NCBI RefSeq assembly: GCF_039543205.1
Contig: NZ_BAABJH010000007.1
Location: 242,642 to 306,641 of the forward strand
Direction of reading: 5' to 3'
DNA from: Flaviramulus_B aquimarinus
GTDB taxonomy: Bacteria; Bacteroidota; Bacteroidia; Flavobacteriales; Flavobacteriaceae
Length of the DNA stretch: 64,000 nucleotides
The stretch's first letter is position 1. Every line of letters begins with the position of its first letter. Below are positions 37,600 to 46,900 of this stretch, one piece after another. The translations under genes were made by a program, and so were the position numbers. The notes below the pieces were generated by a model. That model was not told the DNA's origin. It worked only from the letters and a program-made list of their open reading frames with translations, and ran no database searches.

Positions 37600-37896
37600 A
37601 TGTCATCAATAGAACAACAGTCAAAAGGAAAAAAAGACGGTGAAATTAGATATTTAACGCCTTTAAATATTGATACAAACAAGAAAGCTAAATATTGTAT
37701 GTTTCAAAAATCTGGAATCAAGTATGTTGATTACAAAGATCCAGATTTCTTAATGCGTTTTATAAACGAGCAAGGTAAAATTTTACCACGTCGTTTAACA
37801 GGAACATCATTAAAGTATCAAAGAAAAGTTGCTGTAGCTGTAAAACGAGCACGTCACTTAGCTTTAATGCCTTATGTAGCAGATTTATTAAAATAA
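37600..37896 (+). CDS. rpsR: 30S ribosomal protein S18
   Basis: A 98-residue S18 protein. It has the conserved core [20 protein letters not shown] and the RNA-binding end [33 protein letters not shown] segment (starts at about residue 65). The N-terminal extension of about 20 polar residues is usual for this group. Middle gene of the rpsF-rpsR-rplI operon. Confidence 0.97.
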   Translation: MSSIEQQSKGKKDGEIRYLTPLNIDTNKKAKYCMFQKSGIKYVDYKDPDFLMRFINEQGKILPRRLTGTSLKYQRKVAVAVKRARHLALMPYVADLLK

Positions 37897-37909
37897 AATA
37901 CCGATAACA

Positions 37910-38362
37910 ATGGAACTTATATTAAAACAAGACGTTGAAAATTTAGGATTTAAAGACGATGTTGTAACGGTTAAGAACGGTTATGGTAGAAACTTTTTAA
38001 TTCCTCAAGGGCAAGCTATATTAGCTACGGTTTCTGCAAAGAAAGTTTTAGCAGAAAACTTAAAGCAACGCGCTTTTAAAGAAAAGAAAATAGTTGATGA
38101 TGCTAATAATATTGCTGAAGCAATTAAAGCATTAGAAATTAAGATAGCATCTAAAGTGGGGTCAGGTGACAAATTATTTGGATCTGTAAACAATATTGAT
38201 TTAGCTGCTGCTTTAGAAAAAGAAGGACAAGCAATAGATAAAAAATTCATCACAGTAGCTGGTGGAAATGTTAAACGTTTAGGTAAATATAATGCCGTAA
38301 TACGTTTACACAGAGAAGTATCTGTTGATTTACCATTTGAAGTTATTGCTCAAGCAAACTAA
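37910..38362 (+). CDS. rplI: 50S ribosomal protein L9
   Basis: A 150-residue L9 with the N-terminal rRNA-binding domain (LKQDVENLGFKDDVVTVKNG, GYGRNFLIPQG), a long connecting helix and the C-terminal domain (GSGDKLFGSVNNIDLAAAL). Last gene of its operon, 13 nt after rpsR, followed by a strong terminator. Confidence 0.97.
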   Translation: MELILKQDVENLGFKDDVVTVKNGYGRNFLIPQGQAILATVSAKKVLAENLKQRAFKEKKIVDDANNIAEAIKALEIKIASKVGSGDKLFGSVNNIDLAAALEKEGQAIDKKFITVAGGNVKRLGKYNAVIRLHREVSVDLPFEVIAQAN

Positions 38363-38387
38363 TTTCAAATTTTAAAAAATTACTAAG

Positions 38388-38417
38388 CCGTTTAGATATC
38401 CTCTAAACGGTTTTTTT
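38388..38417 (+). terminator. Terminator of the rpsF-rpsR-rplI operon
   Basis: Arms CCGTTTAGA (38388-38396) and TCTAAACGG (38402-38410), 5-nt loop, then seven T's. Confidence 0.9.
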
Positions 38418-38446
38418 GTTGAAAACTAATTTTATATTCAAATAAA

Positions 38447-38914
38447 ATGAAATACAGCAGACTTACCAAAGAACAGTTTGAGGAATTACATCAAGAATTT
38501 ATTAATTTTTTAGCAACCCAGTCTATAACTCATGACGAGTGGACCAATTTAAAAGCGAACAAACCAGATCTAGCAGAAATGGAATTGGATGTGTTTAGTG
38601 ATTTAATCTGGGAAGGCGCTTTAAATAAAGCTGGATATTTAGAACATATTTCTGCAAAGCATATGTATCTCTTTCAGTTAGGTGAAGATAAAATGCATGC
38701 TATTGTTATTAATATTAAAAACGATGTGGATATAACAACTAAAGAAGGCTACAATTGGTTAAGGGAAAATTTAATGGATGAAAATATTGAATTTTTACAG
38801 GCTGATAAAGAGTATACCGATGATAAAAACTTAGATAAGTTTAGAATGATAGAACAAGGTGCCGTCATTACAAAAGGCGATTTATACATCTATTTTGATA
38901 ATCTGATTAATTAA
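38447..38914 (+). CDS. Conserved hypothetical protein (DUF6495-like)
   Basis: A 155-residue soluble acidic protein without signal peptide or membrane segment. It begins MKYSRLTKEQFEELHQEF and contains ELDVFSDLIWEGAL and HMYLFQLGEDKMHAIVI. I associate it with the Bacteroidota family DUF6495 from memory of its general look; no function is known. It stands between the ribosomal-protein operon and hisS and has its own short upstream region after the rplI terminator. Confidence 0.65.
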   Translation: MKYSRLTKEQFEELHQEFINFLATQSITHDEWTNLKANKPDLAEMELDVFSDLIWEGALNKAGYLEHISAKHMYLFQLGEDKMHAIVINIKNDVDITTKEGYNWLRENLMDENIEFLQADKEYTDDKNLDKFRMIEQGAVITKGDLYIYFDNLIN

Positions 38915-38947
38915 GTTTTAATAATCCTGCAACTTGTTATGAACAGG

Positions 38948-39049
38948 TTTCAGTAAGAGAGGAATCTATTTTCAATTAAAACTATTATTTTTGTCATTCC
39001 TCATCATACAATTGTTTCAGTATTATCATGATGTGGAATCTATATTGAA
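38948..39049. repeat. Two diverged copies of a short intergenic repeat
   Basis: TTTCAGTA followed by GGAATCTAT-TT-AA occurs twice: TTTCAGTA at 38948-38955 with GGAATCTATTTTCAA from 38961, and TTTCAGTA at 39015-39022 with GGAATCTATATTGAA from 39035. It looks like remnants of a REP-like element between the DUF6495-like gene and hisS. Confidence 0.4.
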
Positions 39050-39099
39050 GAGAAACATTTAATAATTTTAAAAAGATACTTGCTTTTGCAGGTAATATT

Positions 39100-40476
39100 A
39101 TGGCTCAAAAACCAAGCATTCCAAAAGGCACCAGAGATTTTAATCCAGAGCAAGTCGCAAAGCGAAACTATATTTTTAATACCATTCGTGGTGCTTTTGA
39201 AACCTTTGGATTTCAGCCTATTGAAACTCCGAGTTTTGAGAATTCGGATACCTTAATGGGGAAATATGGTGATGAAGGGGATCGTTTGATTTTTAAGATT
39301 TTGAATTCTGGGGATTATTTATCAAAAGCTAATGGACAAGCTTATACTGAAAAGAATTCTAATAAGTTAACATCTTCAATATCCGATAAAGCGCTTCGTT
39401 ACGATTTAACTGTGCCTTTTGCTCGCTATGTTGTACAACATCAGAACGACATAGAATTTCCGTTTAAACGTTACCAAATCCAGCCGGTTTGGCGTGCAGA
39501 TAGACCACAAAAGGGACGTTTTAGAGAGTTTTATCAGTGTGATGCCGATGTGGTTGGAAGTAAATCGCTTTGGCAAGAAGTCGAGTTTATTCAATTATAT
39601 GACAGGGTTTTTTCAGCATTAAACTTAGAAGGGGTTACCATAAAAATCAATAACAGAAAAATACTTTCAGGTATTGCAGAGGTTATTGGAGCAAGTGACA
39701 AATTGATTGATTTCACAGTTGCTTTAGATAAGTTGGATAAAATAGGCGAGGAGAAGGTAAAGGCGGAAATGCTATCTAAAGGTATTTCGGAAGTTGGTAT
39801 TTCTAAATTACAACCTCTATTTACATTGTCGGGTTCTTTTGAATCGCAAATAAAAAGTTTAAAAAATATTCTAAACACATCTGAAGAGGGGCAAAAAGGT
39901 ATTGAGGAATTAGCCTTTATAAATAATGCTATTAGTGAATTAGGTTTATCGACAACAGTCTTACAATTAGACGTTACATTGGCTCGTGGATTGAACTACT
40001 ATACAGGTGCTATTTTTGAAGTCGCTGCTCCAAAAACAGTAAAGATGGGTTCTATTGGCGGAGGTGGTCGTTACGACGACTTAACAGGTATTTTTGGAAT
40101 GAAACATGTTAGTGGTGTTGGTATAAGTTTTGGATTGGATAGAATTTATTTAGTGCTTGAAGAATTGGACTTGTTTCCAGAAACGGTTAGTAAGAATGTT
40201 GAAGCCTTATTTATAAATTTTGGTGATAAAGAAGCCTTGTTTAGCCTAAAAGCGATTAAGCAATTACGTTTACAAGGGATTCATGCCGAATTGTATCCCG
40301 ATGCTGCTAAAATGAAAAAACAAATGAACCATGCTAATAAGCGAGCTATTCCGTTTGTGGTGTTGGTTGGTGATCAAGAAATAGCATCTAATACCTATAC
40401 GCTAAAGCAGATGATTTCTGGAACGCAAGATACAGTAACATTAGAAGCTTTGATTTCTATAATAAAAAAGTCCTGA
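39100..40476 (+). CDS. hisS: Histidyl-tRNA synthetase
   Basis: A 458-residue class II aminoacyl-tRNA synthetase. It shows [11 protein letters not shown] at the N-terminus, the motif 2 arginine loop ([17 protein letters not shown]), the histidine-specific [15 protein letters not shown] (RGLxYYTG), motif 3 in the GGGGRYDDL and [12 protein letters not shown] region, and an anticodon-binding C-terminal domain. Length and motifs are normal. The stop codon lies inside a hairpin that probably terminates the convergent gene. Confidence 0.96.
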   Translation: MAQKPSIPKGTRDFNPEQVAKRNYIFNTIRGAFETFGFQPIETPSFENSDTLMGKYGDEGDRLIFKILNSGDYLSKANGQAYTEKNSNKLTSSISDKALRYDLTVPFARYVVQHQNDIEFPFKRYQIQPVWRADRPQKGRFREFYQCDADVVGSKSLWQEVEFIQLYDRVFSALNLEGVTIKINNRKILSGIAEVIGASDKLIDFTVALDKLDKIGEEKVKAEMLSKGISEVGISKLQPLFTLSGSFESQIKSLKNILNTSEEGQKGIEELAFINNAISELGLSTTVLQLDVTLARGLNYYTGAIFEVAAPKTVKMGSIGGGGRYDDLTGIFGMKHVSGVGISFGLDRIYLVLEELDLFPETVSKNVEALFINFGDKEALFSLKAIKQLRLQGIHAELYPDAAKMKKQMNHANKRAIPFVVLVGDQEIASNTYTLKQMISGTQDTVTLEALISIIKKS

Positions 40477-40493
40477 ACGTCAATTCAGGACTT
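40468..40493 (-). terminator. Terminator of the 1073-aa gene, embedded in the end of hisS
   Basis: Arms AAGTCCTGAA (40468-40477) and TTCAGGACTT (40484-40493), 6-nt loop. The hisS TGA (40474-40476) is in the left arm. The T-run follows on the minus strand only (A-run 40464-40469), so it serves the minus-strand gene ending at 40555. Confidence 0.6.
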
Positions 40494-40554
40494 GAAGTAA
40501 GTTAAGTAAAAAGTAGATTTGGGGATCTGATTAACTAAAAACTAACTCAACTAA

Positions 40555-43500
40555 CTATTTTATTAATACTTTTTTAGAAACGATTCCGTATTCAGTTTCG
40601 ATTTTTATAATATAATTACCCGCTTTAATTTGGCTAGCATTATATTTTAAATGCTTGTCATTAGCGTTTATTTCAAATTTAAATAAGGATTGCCCAAGTA
40701 TGTTAAACATTTCAACAGACTCAATCATTTCTGAATTAGGGTTATTGATAACAATACTATTTTTTTCATTAGAGAAATACACTTCAATCTGTAAATTATC
40801 AATGTCTTTAACAGTCAATGTTTGCGATTTAGAAAAGGTGATTTCAAAACGATCTAAATAATGTCCAGCTTCTAAGTAAGTTTCGTAGTGGTTTTGTTTT
40901 AAATCTTGATAAATACTTAATTCTTTATCATGTAAATAGATTTTTAAGCTTTCAGGTGTGTTTTCTAATTTATCAATGGTAATACTGTTATAGCCAGGTT
41001 TTTTTGTGTGAATACCTATTGGAATAATAGTTTGCTCATTAATGTCATTAATACCTTGAATGGTAAATTTTCCATTATTAATCATCCAATACATGTCATC
41101 TTCTTGAGTGTCAATATATTTTGAGTCATAACCCCAGTCATAGCCAGCGGTACAATTTGGGTCTACAGTAATTAGTATTTGTCTGTGTAAGGTGTTTATG
41201 GAGTTAAAACCAAGTCTTAATTTCATTCTGGTATCCAGACTTTTATCTGAATTTGTTGTATTTGATTTTTTAGTTTTTGTTGATTTGGTAAATACAGAAT
41301 TGCTGCCATCTTCGGTTTGAAATACACGCTGACCATTATTAAATTGTATGGTACCTCCAGTTTCGGCAGTAACAAAAAAGCCTTGTGCAACAGGTATATA
41401 GCGTCCTGGTGTTTTGGTAGGTGTTCCTCCTGTACCTACATCTGGGTCGTTTGTTCCTTTTGAAGCTGCTGGTACACCACCGGCCAATGAATAAGTGGCA
41501 TATCCACCTTGATATTCAGCTAATACGTGTGAGCCTCCACCCCAATGTTCCCAGAAATATAATGTTCCATTTATATTTGGGCCAACGTCAGCATCAGCAA
41601 TAGTTGGACCATTATCTGTAATAAATTGATGTGCATCTATAGCGGAAGGGTAAGGGTTACCAACTAAGTAATCATTACCCGCACTAATGGTTAAATTAAT
41701 GTTTCCATTATTTGGTTTACCTCTAAGCACATAGTTTTGAGGTGTGCTGATTGAACCTGTGCCAGGGCCTTTCATGGTAAAACCTTCACCAATAAGTAAT
41801 GAGCCAGTACTGCGTACATGTTGCCATGAAGCATAATTATCACTTAGTTTGTTGGCGAATTTCCAAATCCAATAATCAGAGATTTGAATAGGAGATGGTA
41901 TGCCATTGTATCCGGATGTTAAAAAGGATACATTGGTAAAAATATCTGGTAAGCTATAACTGTTATTGTTGGTTGAGTTATTAGGCATTCCGACCGGTGA
42001 TGACCAATAATTGTAAGTATAAGTGTCGGCAGTTCCTTGTTGGTCTTTTTCTAAGGTTCCAGAACTTGTGGGGTCTAAAGTACTATCTTCAGTTTGAATT
42101 AATTGCGACTCGCCTTCTAAATCAATATCGCCATCAAGTTTTAAATACCAAGAATTAAATAAACCAGAATCGCCATTAACTTCCAGTTTGCTTCCGCTAT
42201 CAACAATTAATCCAATGGTTCTTGTATTTGTGTTTACTTGCATGTTGCCTTTAATTTGAACAATAGCAGATTCAGGAGGGTTACTGCAAATAGCCCATAC
42301 ATCTCCATGAACCCAATTGCTTGAACTGGTCCAATTGCCGTCGCAAGATGATGTTGTGGTATATGGCAAAGGAGCCGTGTATTCTTGATACGTTCTCATA
42401 TTATTGAGTTTACCATCTACATTGGTATTGGAATCATCAGGTGTGTATCCTGTCTCAATAACTCCCATTTTATAATAGAGCTCTAAATCGTTCCATGATA
42501 AACCTTCTATATCTTTTGGAATAACAGTGCCTCTAACATTACCAGAATTATTTTCAATTTCTTGATTTATTTGTTTTTGTAATTGGTCTTCAGTTAAAGC
42601 TTTGTTATAAACTCGAGTTTCATAAATAGAACCTTCAAAATAATTATTGTCTAACTCTGTATTTCTGCCAATTTCAAAATCATGGTCAGAATTCCAAGTG
42701 GATTCGTTATTAAGTGTAGTGCCTACTAATGAAGCATCGGTATAGGACCAAACATTGTTTCCATTGAGATATAGATCAATAGATCCAGTATTACCATCAT
42801 ATTTTACTGTGACATGATACCAAAGGTTAGTACTCAATAGAGTATTTATTGAATTTGTACTAGAGGTGCTAATGGAATTATTGGTTCTAACAAATGCATT
42901 TATATGTTTATTTGAATCTACATAGAGCCTAAAGTTGCGTTGTCCCATAATTTCACCGCCGTCGGATCCGTTATCTAATTTAATCCAAGACATCATGGTC
43001 GTTTCTAATTTGCCACCTAAAAATGCTGATCGGTTTATATAATCATTTGTGCCATCAAAATCTAGAGTTTGTGGTATGCAAAAACTAAAATTACCTAAAC
43101 CTGAACCGTGTACTGCATAATTTGAACATGTTGAACAGTTTTGCCATAAAAAAGTAACGCTGGTTATGTAGTCTGGGTCTAAAAAGTTAACACCAACCAT
43201 GGCATTTGTACCACTTGTTGAAGGCGCATTGGCATCTACTACTCCAGTTGTATTATTTACAGTATATGAAGGTGTTGCCGAACTCGTAAATGTTGGATAA
43301 ATAGTATCGCCATTAGTTGTTTGCGCTGTTATGGTGTACATGTCTCCATTTGTTCCATTTGAATTTACATGTGATAGATCAAATGATAAGGCATAAATTG
43401 GAGAGCTAAATGTAATGGTACAGGTAATTCCCGTTGCATTAAATCCATTAGTTTTAATATCTAAACTTTCAGTGGTTGAACCCGTTGCCGAAGTACCAAC

Positions 43501-43776
43501 TTTTGGTGTTTGGCTACCTCCCCAGCTTCCTAGGGTGCTAGTTTCTCCTGTAAAGGTTACGGTAAAGTCTATACCTGAATCATCAACATTATTAAATGTA
43601 TTTGATAAGGCACCAGCTGATAACCAGTTGAATTCATTTGATGCAACGGGTGTTGATGACCAATCTAGTGTGAAGTTTTCTCCACAGCTTGGGGGGGCGT
43701 GTAGTTGAGCTGTACTTTTTATTGTAAAAAGTATAAATGCAAATACCCATACAGAGTTTACAGTAAGTTTTTTCAT
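40555..43776 (-). CDS. Large secreted LamG protein with T9SS type A domain, 1073 aa
   Basis: A 1073-residue exported protein of unknown ligand. After a signal peptide (ends TIKSTAQ) comes a beta-rich N-terminal domain (about 30-230), with a CSTC pair before its end. A LamG/concanavalin-like domain follows (about 235-400; FDGTNDYIN, MSWIKLDNG, WYHVTVKYDGN, FEGSIYETRVYNKAL). A long conserved module comes next (about 470-960; NWTSSSNWVHGDVW, DLEGESQLIQTEDS, GNPYPSAIDAHQF, ARYIPVAQGFFV-like). The C-terminal 80 residues are a T9SS type A sorting domain (MFNILGQSLF, IIKIETEYGIVSKKVLIK). The second half is clearly paralogous to the neighbouring 1739-aa protein. A role in surface adhesion or matrix is possible but not shown. 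Confidence 0.85.
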   Translation of the reverse strand: MKKLTVNSVWVFAFILFTIKSTAQLHAPPSCGENFTLDWSSTPVASNEFNWLSAGALSNTFNNVDDSGIDFTVTFTGETSTLGSWGGSQTPKVGTSATGSTTESLDIKTNGFNATGITCTITFSSPIYALSFDLSHVNSNGTNGDMYTITAQTTNGDTIYPTFTSSATPSYTVNNTTGVVDANAPSTSGTNAMVGVNFLDPDYITSVTFLWQNCSTCSNYAVHGSGLGNFSFCIPQTLDFDGTNDYINRSAFLGGKLETTMMSWIKLDNGSDGGEIMGQRNFRLYVDSNKHINAFVRTNNSISTSSTNSINTLLSTNLWYHVTVKYDGNTGSIDLYLNGNNVWSYTDASLVGTTLNNESTWNSDHDFEIGRNTELDNNYFEGSIYETRVYNKALTEDQLQKQINQEIENNSGNVRGTVIPKDIEGLSWNDLELYYKMGVIETGYTPDDSNTNVDGKLNNMRTYQEYTAPLPYTTTSSCDGNWTSSSNWVHGDVWAICSNPPESAIVQIKGNMQVNTNTRTIGLIVDSGSKLEVNGDSGLFNSWYLKLDGDIDLEGESQLIQTEDSTLDPTSSGTLEKDQQGTADTYTYNYWSSPVGMPNNSTNNNSYSLPDIFTNVSFLTSGYNGIPSPIQISDYWIWKFANKLSDNYASWQHVRSTGSLLIGEGFTMKGPGTGSISTPQNYVLRGKPNNGNINLTISAGNDYLVGNPYPSAIDAHQFITDNGPTIADADVGPNINGTLYFWEHWGGGSHVLAEYQGGYATYSLAGGVPAASKGTNDPDVGTGGTPTKTPGRYIPVAQGFFVTAETGGTIQFNNGQRVFQTEDGSNSVFTKSTKTKKSNTTNSDKSLDTRMKLRLGFNSINTLHRQILITVDPNCTAGYDWGYDSKYIDTQEDDMYWMINNGKFTIQGINDINEQTIIPIGIHTKKPGYNSITIDKLENTPESLKIYLHDKELSIYQDLKQNHYETYLEAGHYLDRFEITFSKSQTLTVKDIDNLQIEVYFSNEKNSIVINNPNSEMIESVEMFNILGQSLFKFEINANDKHLKYNASQIKAGNYIIKIETEYGIVSKKVLIK

Positions 43777-43785
43777 AAATAGGTT

Positions 43786-43804
43786 ATTTAGTTTGGGACT
43801 AAAT
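43786..43804 (-). promoter_or_regulatory. Leader hairpin of the 1073-aa gene
   Basis: On the minus strand ATTTAGT-CCCAA-ACTAAAT forms a 7-bp stem with a 5-nt loop in the 5' leader, about 10 nt before the ATG. The same core, AGTCCC(C)AAACTAA, occurs in the leader of the 1739-aa gene. Confidence 0.5.
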
Positions 43805-43843
43805 ATTTGCTCATCAAATAGTATTGATTAACAATATGTAGGA

Positions 43844-43904
43844 CAAATATACACTTTTATTTTGGATAAACACGATAAAGTGTGTTAAAAATACGATTAA
43901 GTGT
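43844..43904 (-). promoter_or_regulatory. Promoter and paired direct-repeat operator of the 1073-aa gene
   Basis: The minus-strand -7 box is TATATTTG at 43844-43851. Upstream of it lie two direct repeats, written on the plus strand: ACGATAAAGTGT (43872-43883) and ACGATTAAGTGT (43893-43904), with a 21-bp period and a 20-bp gap to the -7 box. They resemble the repeats at three other promoters in this locus. Inferred to bind a shared regulator. Confidence 0.5.
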
Positions 43905-43908
43905 ATAA

Positions 43909-43943
43909 TAATAAAGCCTTGAATGAAATTCAAGGCTTTATTA
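43909..43943 (-). terminator. Terminator after the 1739-aa gene
   Basis: A perfect 15-bp hairpin: TAATAAAGCCTTGAA (43909-43923), 5-nt loop, right arm 43929-43943. The stop of the 1739-aa gene is at 43986. The T-tract is short and AT-rich. Confidence 0.65.
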
Positions 43944-43985
43944 AAGCATGATTAATATTGTAAATAGAATAGAATTTAGGTAATA

Positions 43986-46900
43986 TTAATGTATTTGTAC
44001 TTTTTTAGAAATGATACTGTTTTCTGATTTTAATTTAATGATATAAATTCCTGTATGAATTTGTTTTTTACTTATTTCTAAATAGTTTTCATTAGAATTT
44101 ATATTGGATTCTAAAACTAATTGCCCTAAAATACTATACATTTTTATAGATTGTATGTGCTTTAAGGTTGGATTATTAATAATAATACGTTCTTTTTCAT
44201 TAGAATAATAAACCTCTAAATTGTCATTTAATACGTCATCGGTACTTAGTAATTGAGGATTTGAAAATGTTATTTCAAAACGGTCTTGATACTCACCTGA
44301 ATCTAAAGATAATTGATAGCTACTTTCGTTCAAATTATGGTAAACGTTAAGTTCTTTGTCATGTATATAAATATCTAAATCACTTACATTTTCAAGTTTA
44401 TCAATTCTTATAGTAGCAAGGCCATTCTTAGCTATTTTCATGCCTAATGGTAATATTTGATCAGGGTTGAAATTGTTAACGGCTTGAATAACTAAATTTT
44501 CAGGTCCTAATTTCCAATACATATCTTCTTTATTGGATTCGTTTAAAGGGCCATCATACCCCAAATCAAAATCGTTAGATGCATTTTGATCTACACCAAC
44601 TAATAGTTGTCTGTGGTATCCTTTAGGAGAATCAAACATTAGTCTTATTTTTTGTCTAGTGTCTACTGCTTTACTCTTGATTACATTACCTTTTTTTGTG
44701 GATTTTGTAAATACGGAACCTGTGTTGTCTACTGTAACTTCTTCTTTTTGAAAAACTCTTTGGCTATTTTTAAAAAGAATAGTACCACCATCTACTGGGC
44801 TAACATTACCGGTAACATCGGTATCTAAAATAGCTGACACAAAAAAGCCTTGGCCAACAGGAATATAGCGTTCTGGTTCTTTTGTTCCAGAGCCTCCTGC
44901 TGCAGAATTAATTCTAACATCATTATTTACTGCAACTGCACCACCCATTAAGGTGTAGGTTGCATAGCCACCTTCGTATTCTGCTAGTTTATGTGTATTG
45001 TCTGAAAAATGATCCCAGAAATATAAAACACCATTGATGACATTGTCAGTGTTACCCGCTTTACCGCCATCTGCAGCACTTATGTTGTCTTTTATAAATT
45101 CATCTGCATCAAGGGCAGAAGGATATGGATTTCCTATTAGGTAGTCACTTCCAGCTGCTATTGATAAGGAAAAATCGCCATTATTTGGTTGTCCTTGAAG
45201 TATGTAGTTTTGATCTGTTGTTACGGTGCCTGGTCCTTTCATAGTAAAGCCTTGACCTACTAATAATGACCCCGTACTTCTTACATGTTGCCATAGGGAG
45301 TATGTGTCTGCAGTTAAATTGGCATATTTCCAAATCCAATAGTCTGCATTTGCAGGTGCTGTAGTACCATTGTACCCTGAGGTTAAAAAGCTTACGTTAT
45401 TAATTATATCGGGTAGTGTATAGCTACCGTTACTTGTTGGAGCTACTGGCGAACACCAATAGTTATAAATATAAGTACTTGATGTGCCTTGTTGGTCTCT
45501 TTCTAAAGTACCAGTACTTGTGGTATCAAAATCACTGTCTGTAGTTTGAATTAATTGAGATTCTCCCTCTAAATCAAGTGTTCCATCTATTTTTAAATAA
45601 TGGGATACTGTAAGTGCATTACCTTCACCAGCTGAGGTATCACCAACAACTTCCAAATCTCCACCGCTATTTATCATTAATCCTAATACCGTTCTATTAT
45701 CATTATTTGCAGCAGGAATAAGAGATGTATCTTTATTTTCCATGGTAACAGCATGATTAATTTGTACAATGTTATAATCAATAGTTTCTTCTTGAACAAG
45801 ATAGGTGTCTACACCAGGTAGGTATTGCACATCACCATTTACCCAGGTAGCAGAGGTGTCCCAAGCACCATCTTGTGTTGATACATAAGGTAGTGGTGCT
45901 GTTTGTGTATCAATACCATCAAAATTTATCATGGAAGCATCGTTGCCACTATTTGATTCGTCTTTAATACTCCCAAAGACTTGAGTACTCATAGGGTAGT
46001 AGGCAATTAAATTATTCCAGGGAATTGGTACTATTTCATTTTTGGTAATGGATGTTGGTATAACTTTGCCATCTGCATAGTCGGTTCCTAAAATATTGTT
46101 TTTTTCTATTTCTTGATTTATTATATATCGTATTTGATCTGATGATAGCGCAACATTCCAAACACGAACTTCATCTATATTACCTTTGGCCCGTTGTTGT
46201 CGTTTTATATGATGGGCGGCACCTATCATAAAGTGTGCATCAGATGGTGTGTCTATTGGATCTAATGTGTCATCTGTATCTTCAAGAATACCATCGATAT
46301 ATAGCCTAGTTGTGCCAAGGAGGCCTTCAGATGAATTATAGGTCGCAGCAATATGATGCCACTCGTTCCAAGGAATCGTAGCATCAGTTTGCATAATATT
46401 ATTTGTAGCATCAACAGGGTCTCTCCATACCATTCTAAACTGCCCTGTTGAATTAATCCTAAAGGCATAGCCATGCGTATAAGTTTCTGATGGTGGACCT
46501 GGGGCTTCATGAAAATAATTACGTTTAGAAACGATATCCATTTTTAAGGAATCGCGTCTAACCCAGGCACTAATGGTATAGTCCATATTGGCTAAGTCAT
46601 TTACATCACCAGCTGTTAAATAGGAATCTGATCCATCAAAAAACACAGATCGATCTCCTAGGTCAATTTCAGTAGTTGAACCAAAAGTGATAAATTTAGT
46701 GCCTTCAAAATAGAAATCCACTTCTAATTCTGATCCAACATCTTCCATAGTAGCAGAGGTTACATTTGTTGTAAATGAAGCATCATCTGCAACAATCATA
46801 ACATAATCTTCTCCTCCAGCATTAGTTCCAGACACCATAGATTCTGGAATAGATAATTTTATAGTAGGCACAGAATCTGTAACAACCATTTTCCATTTTT

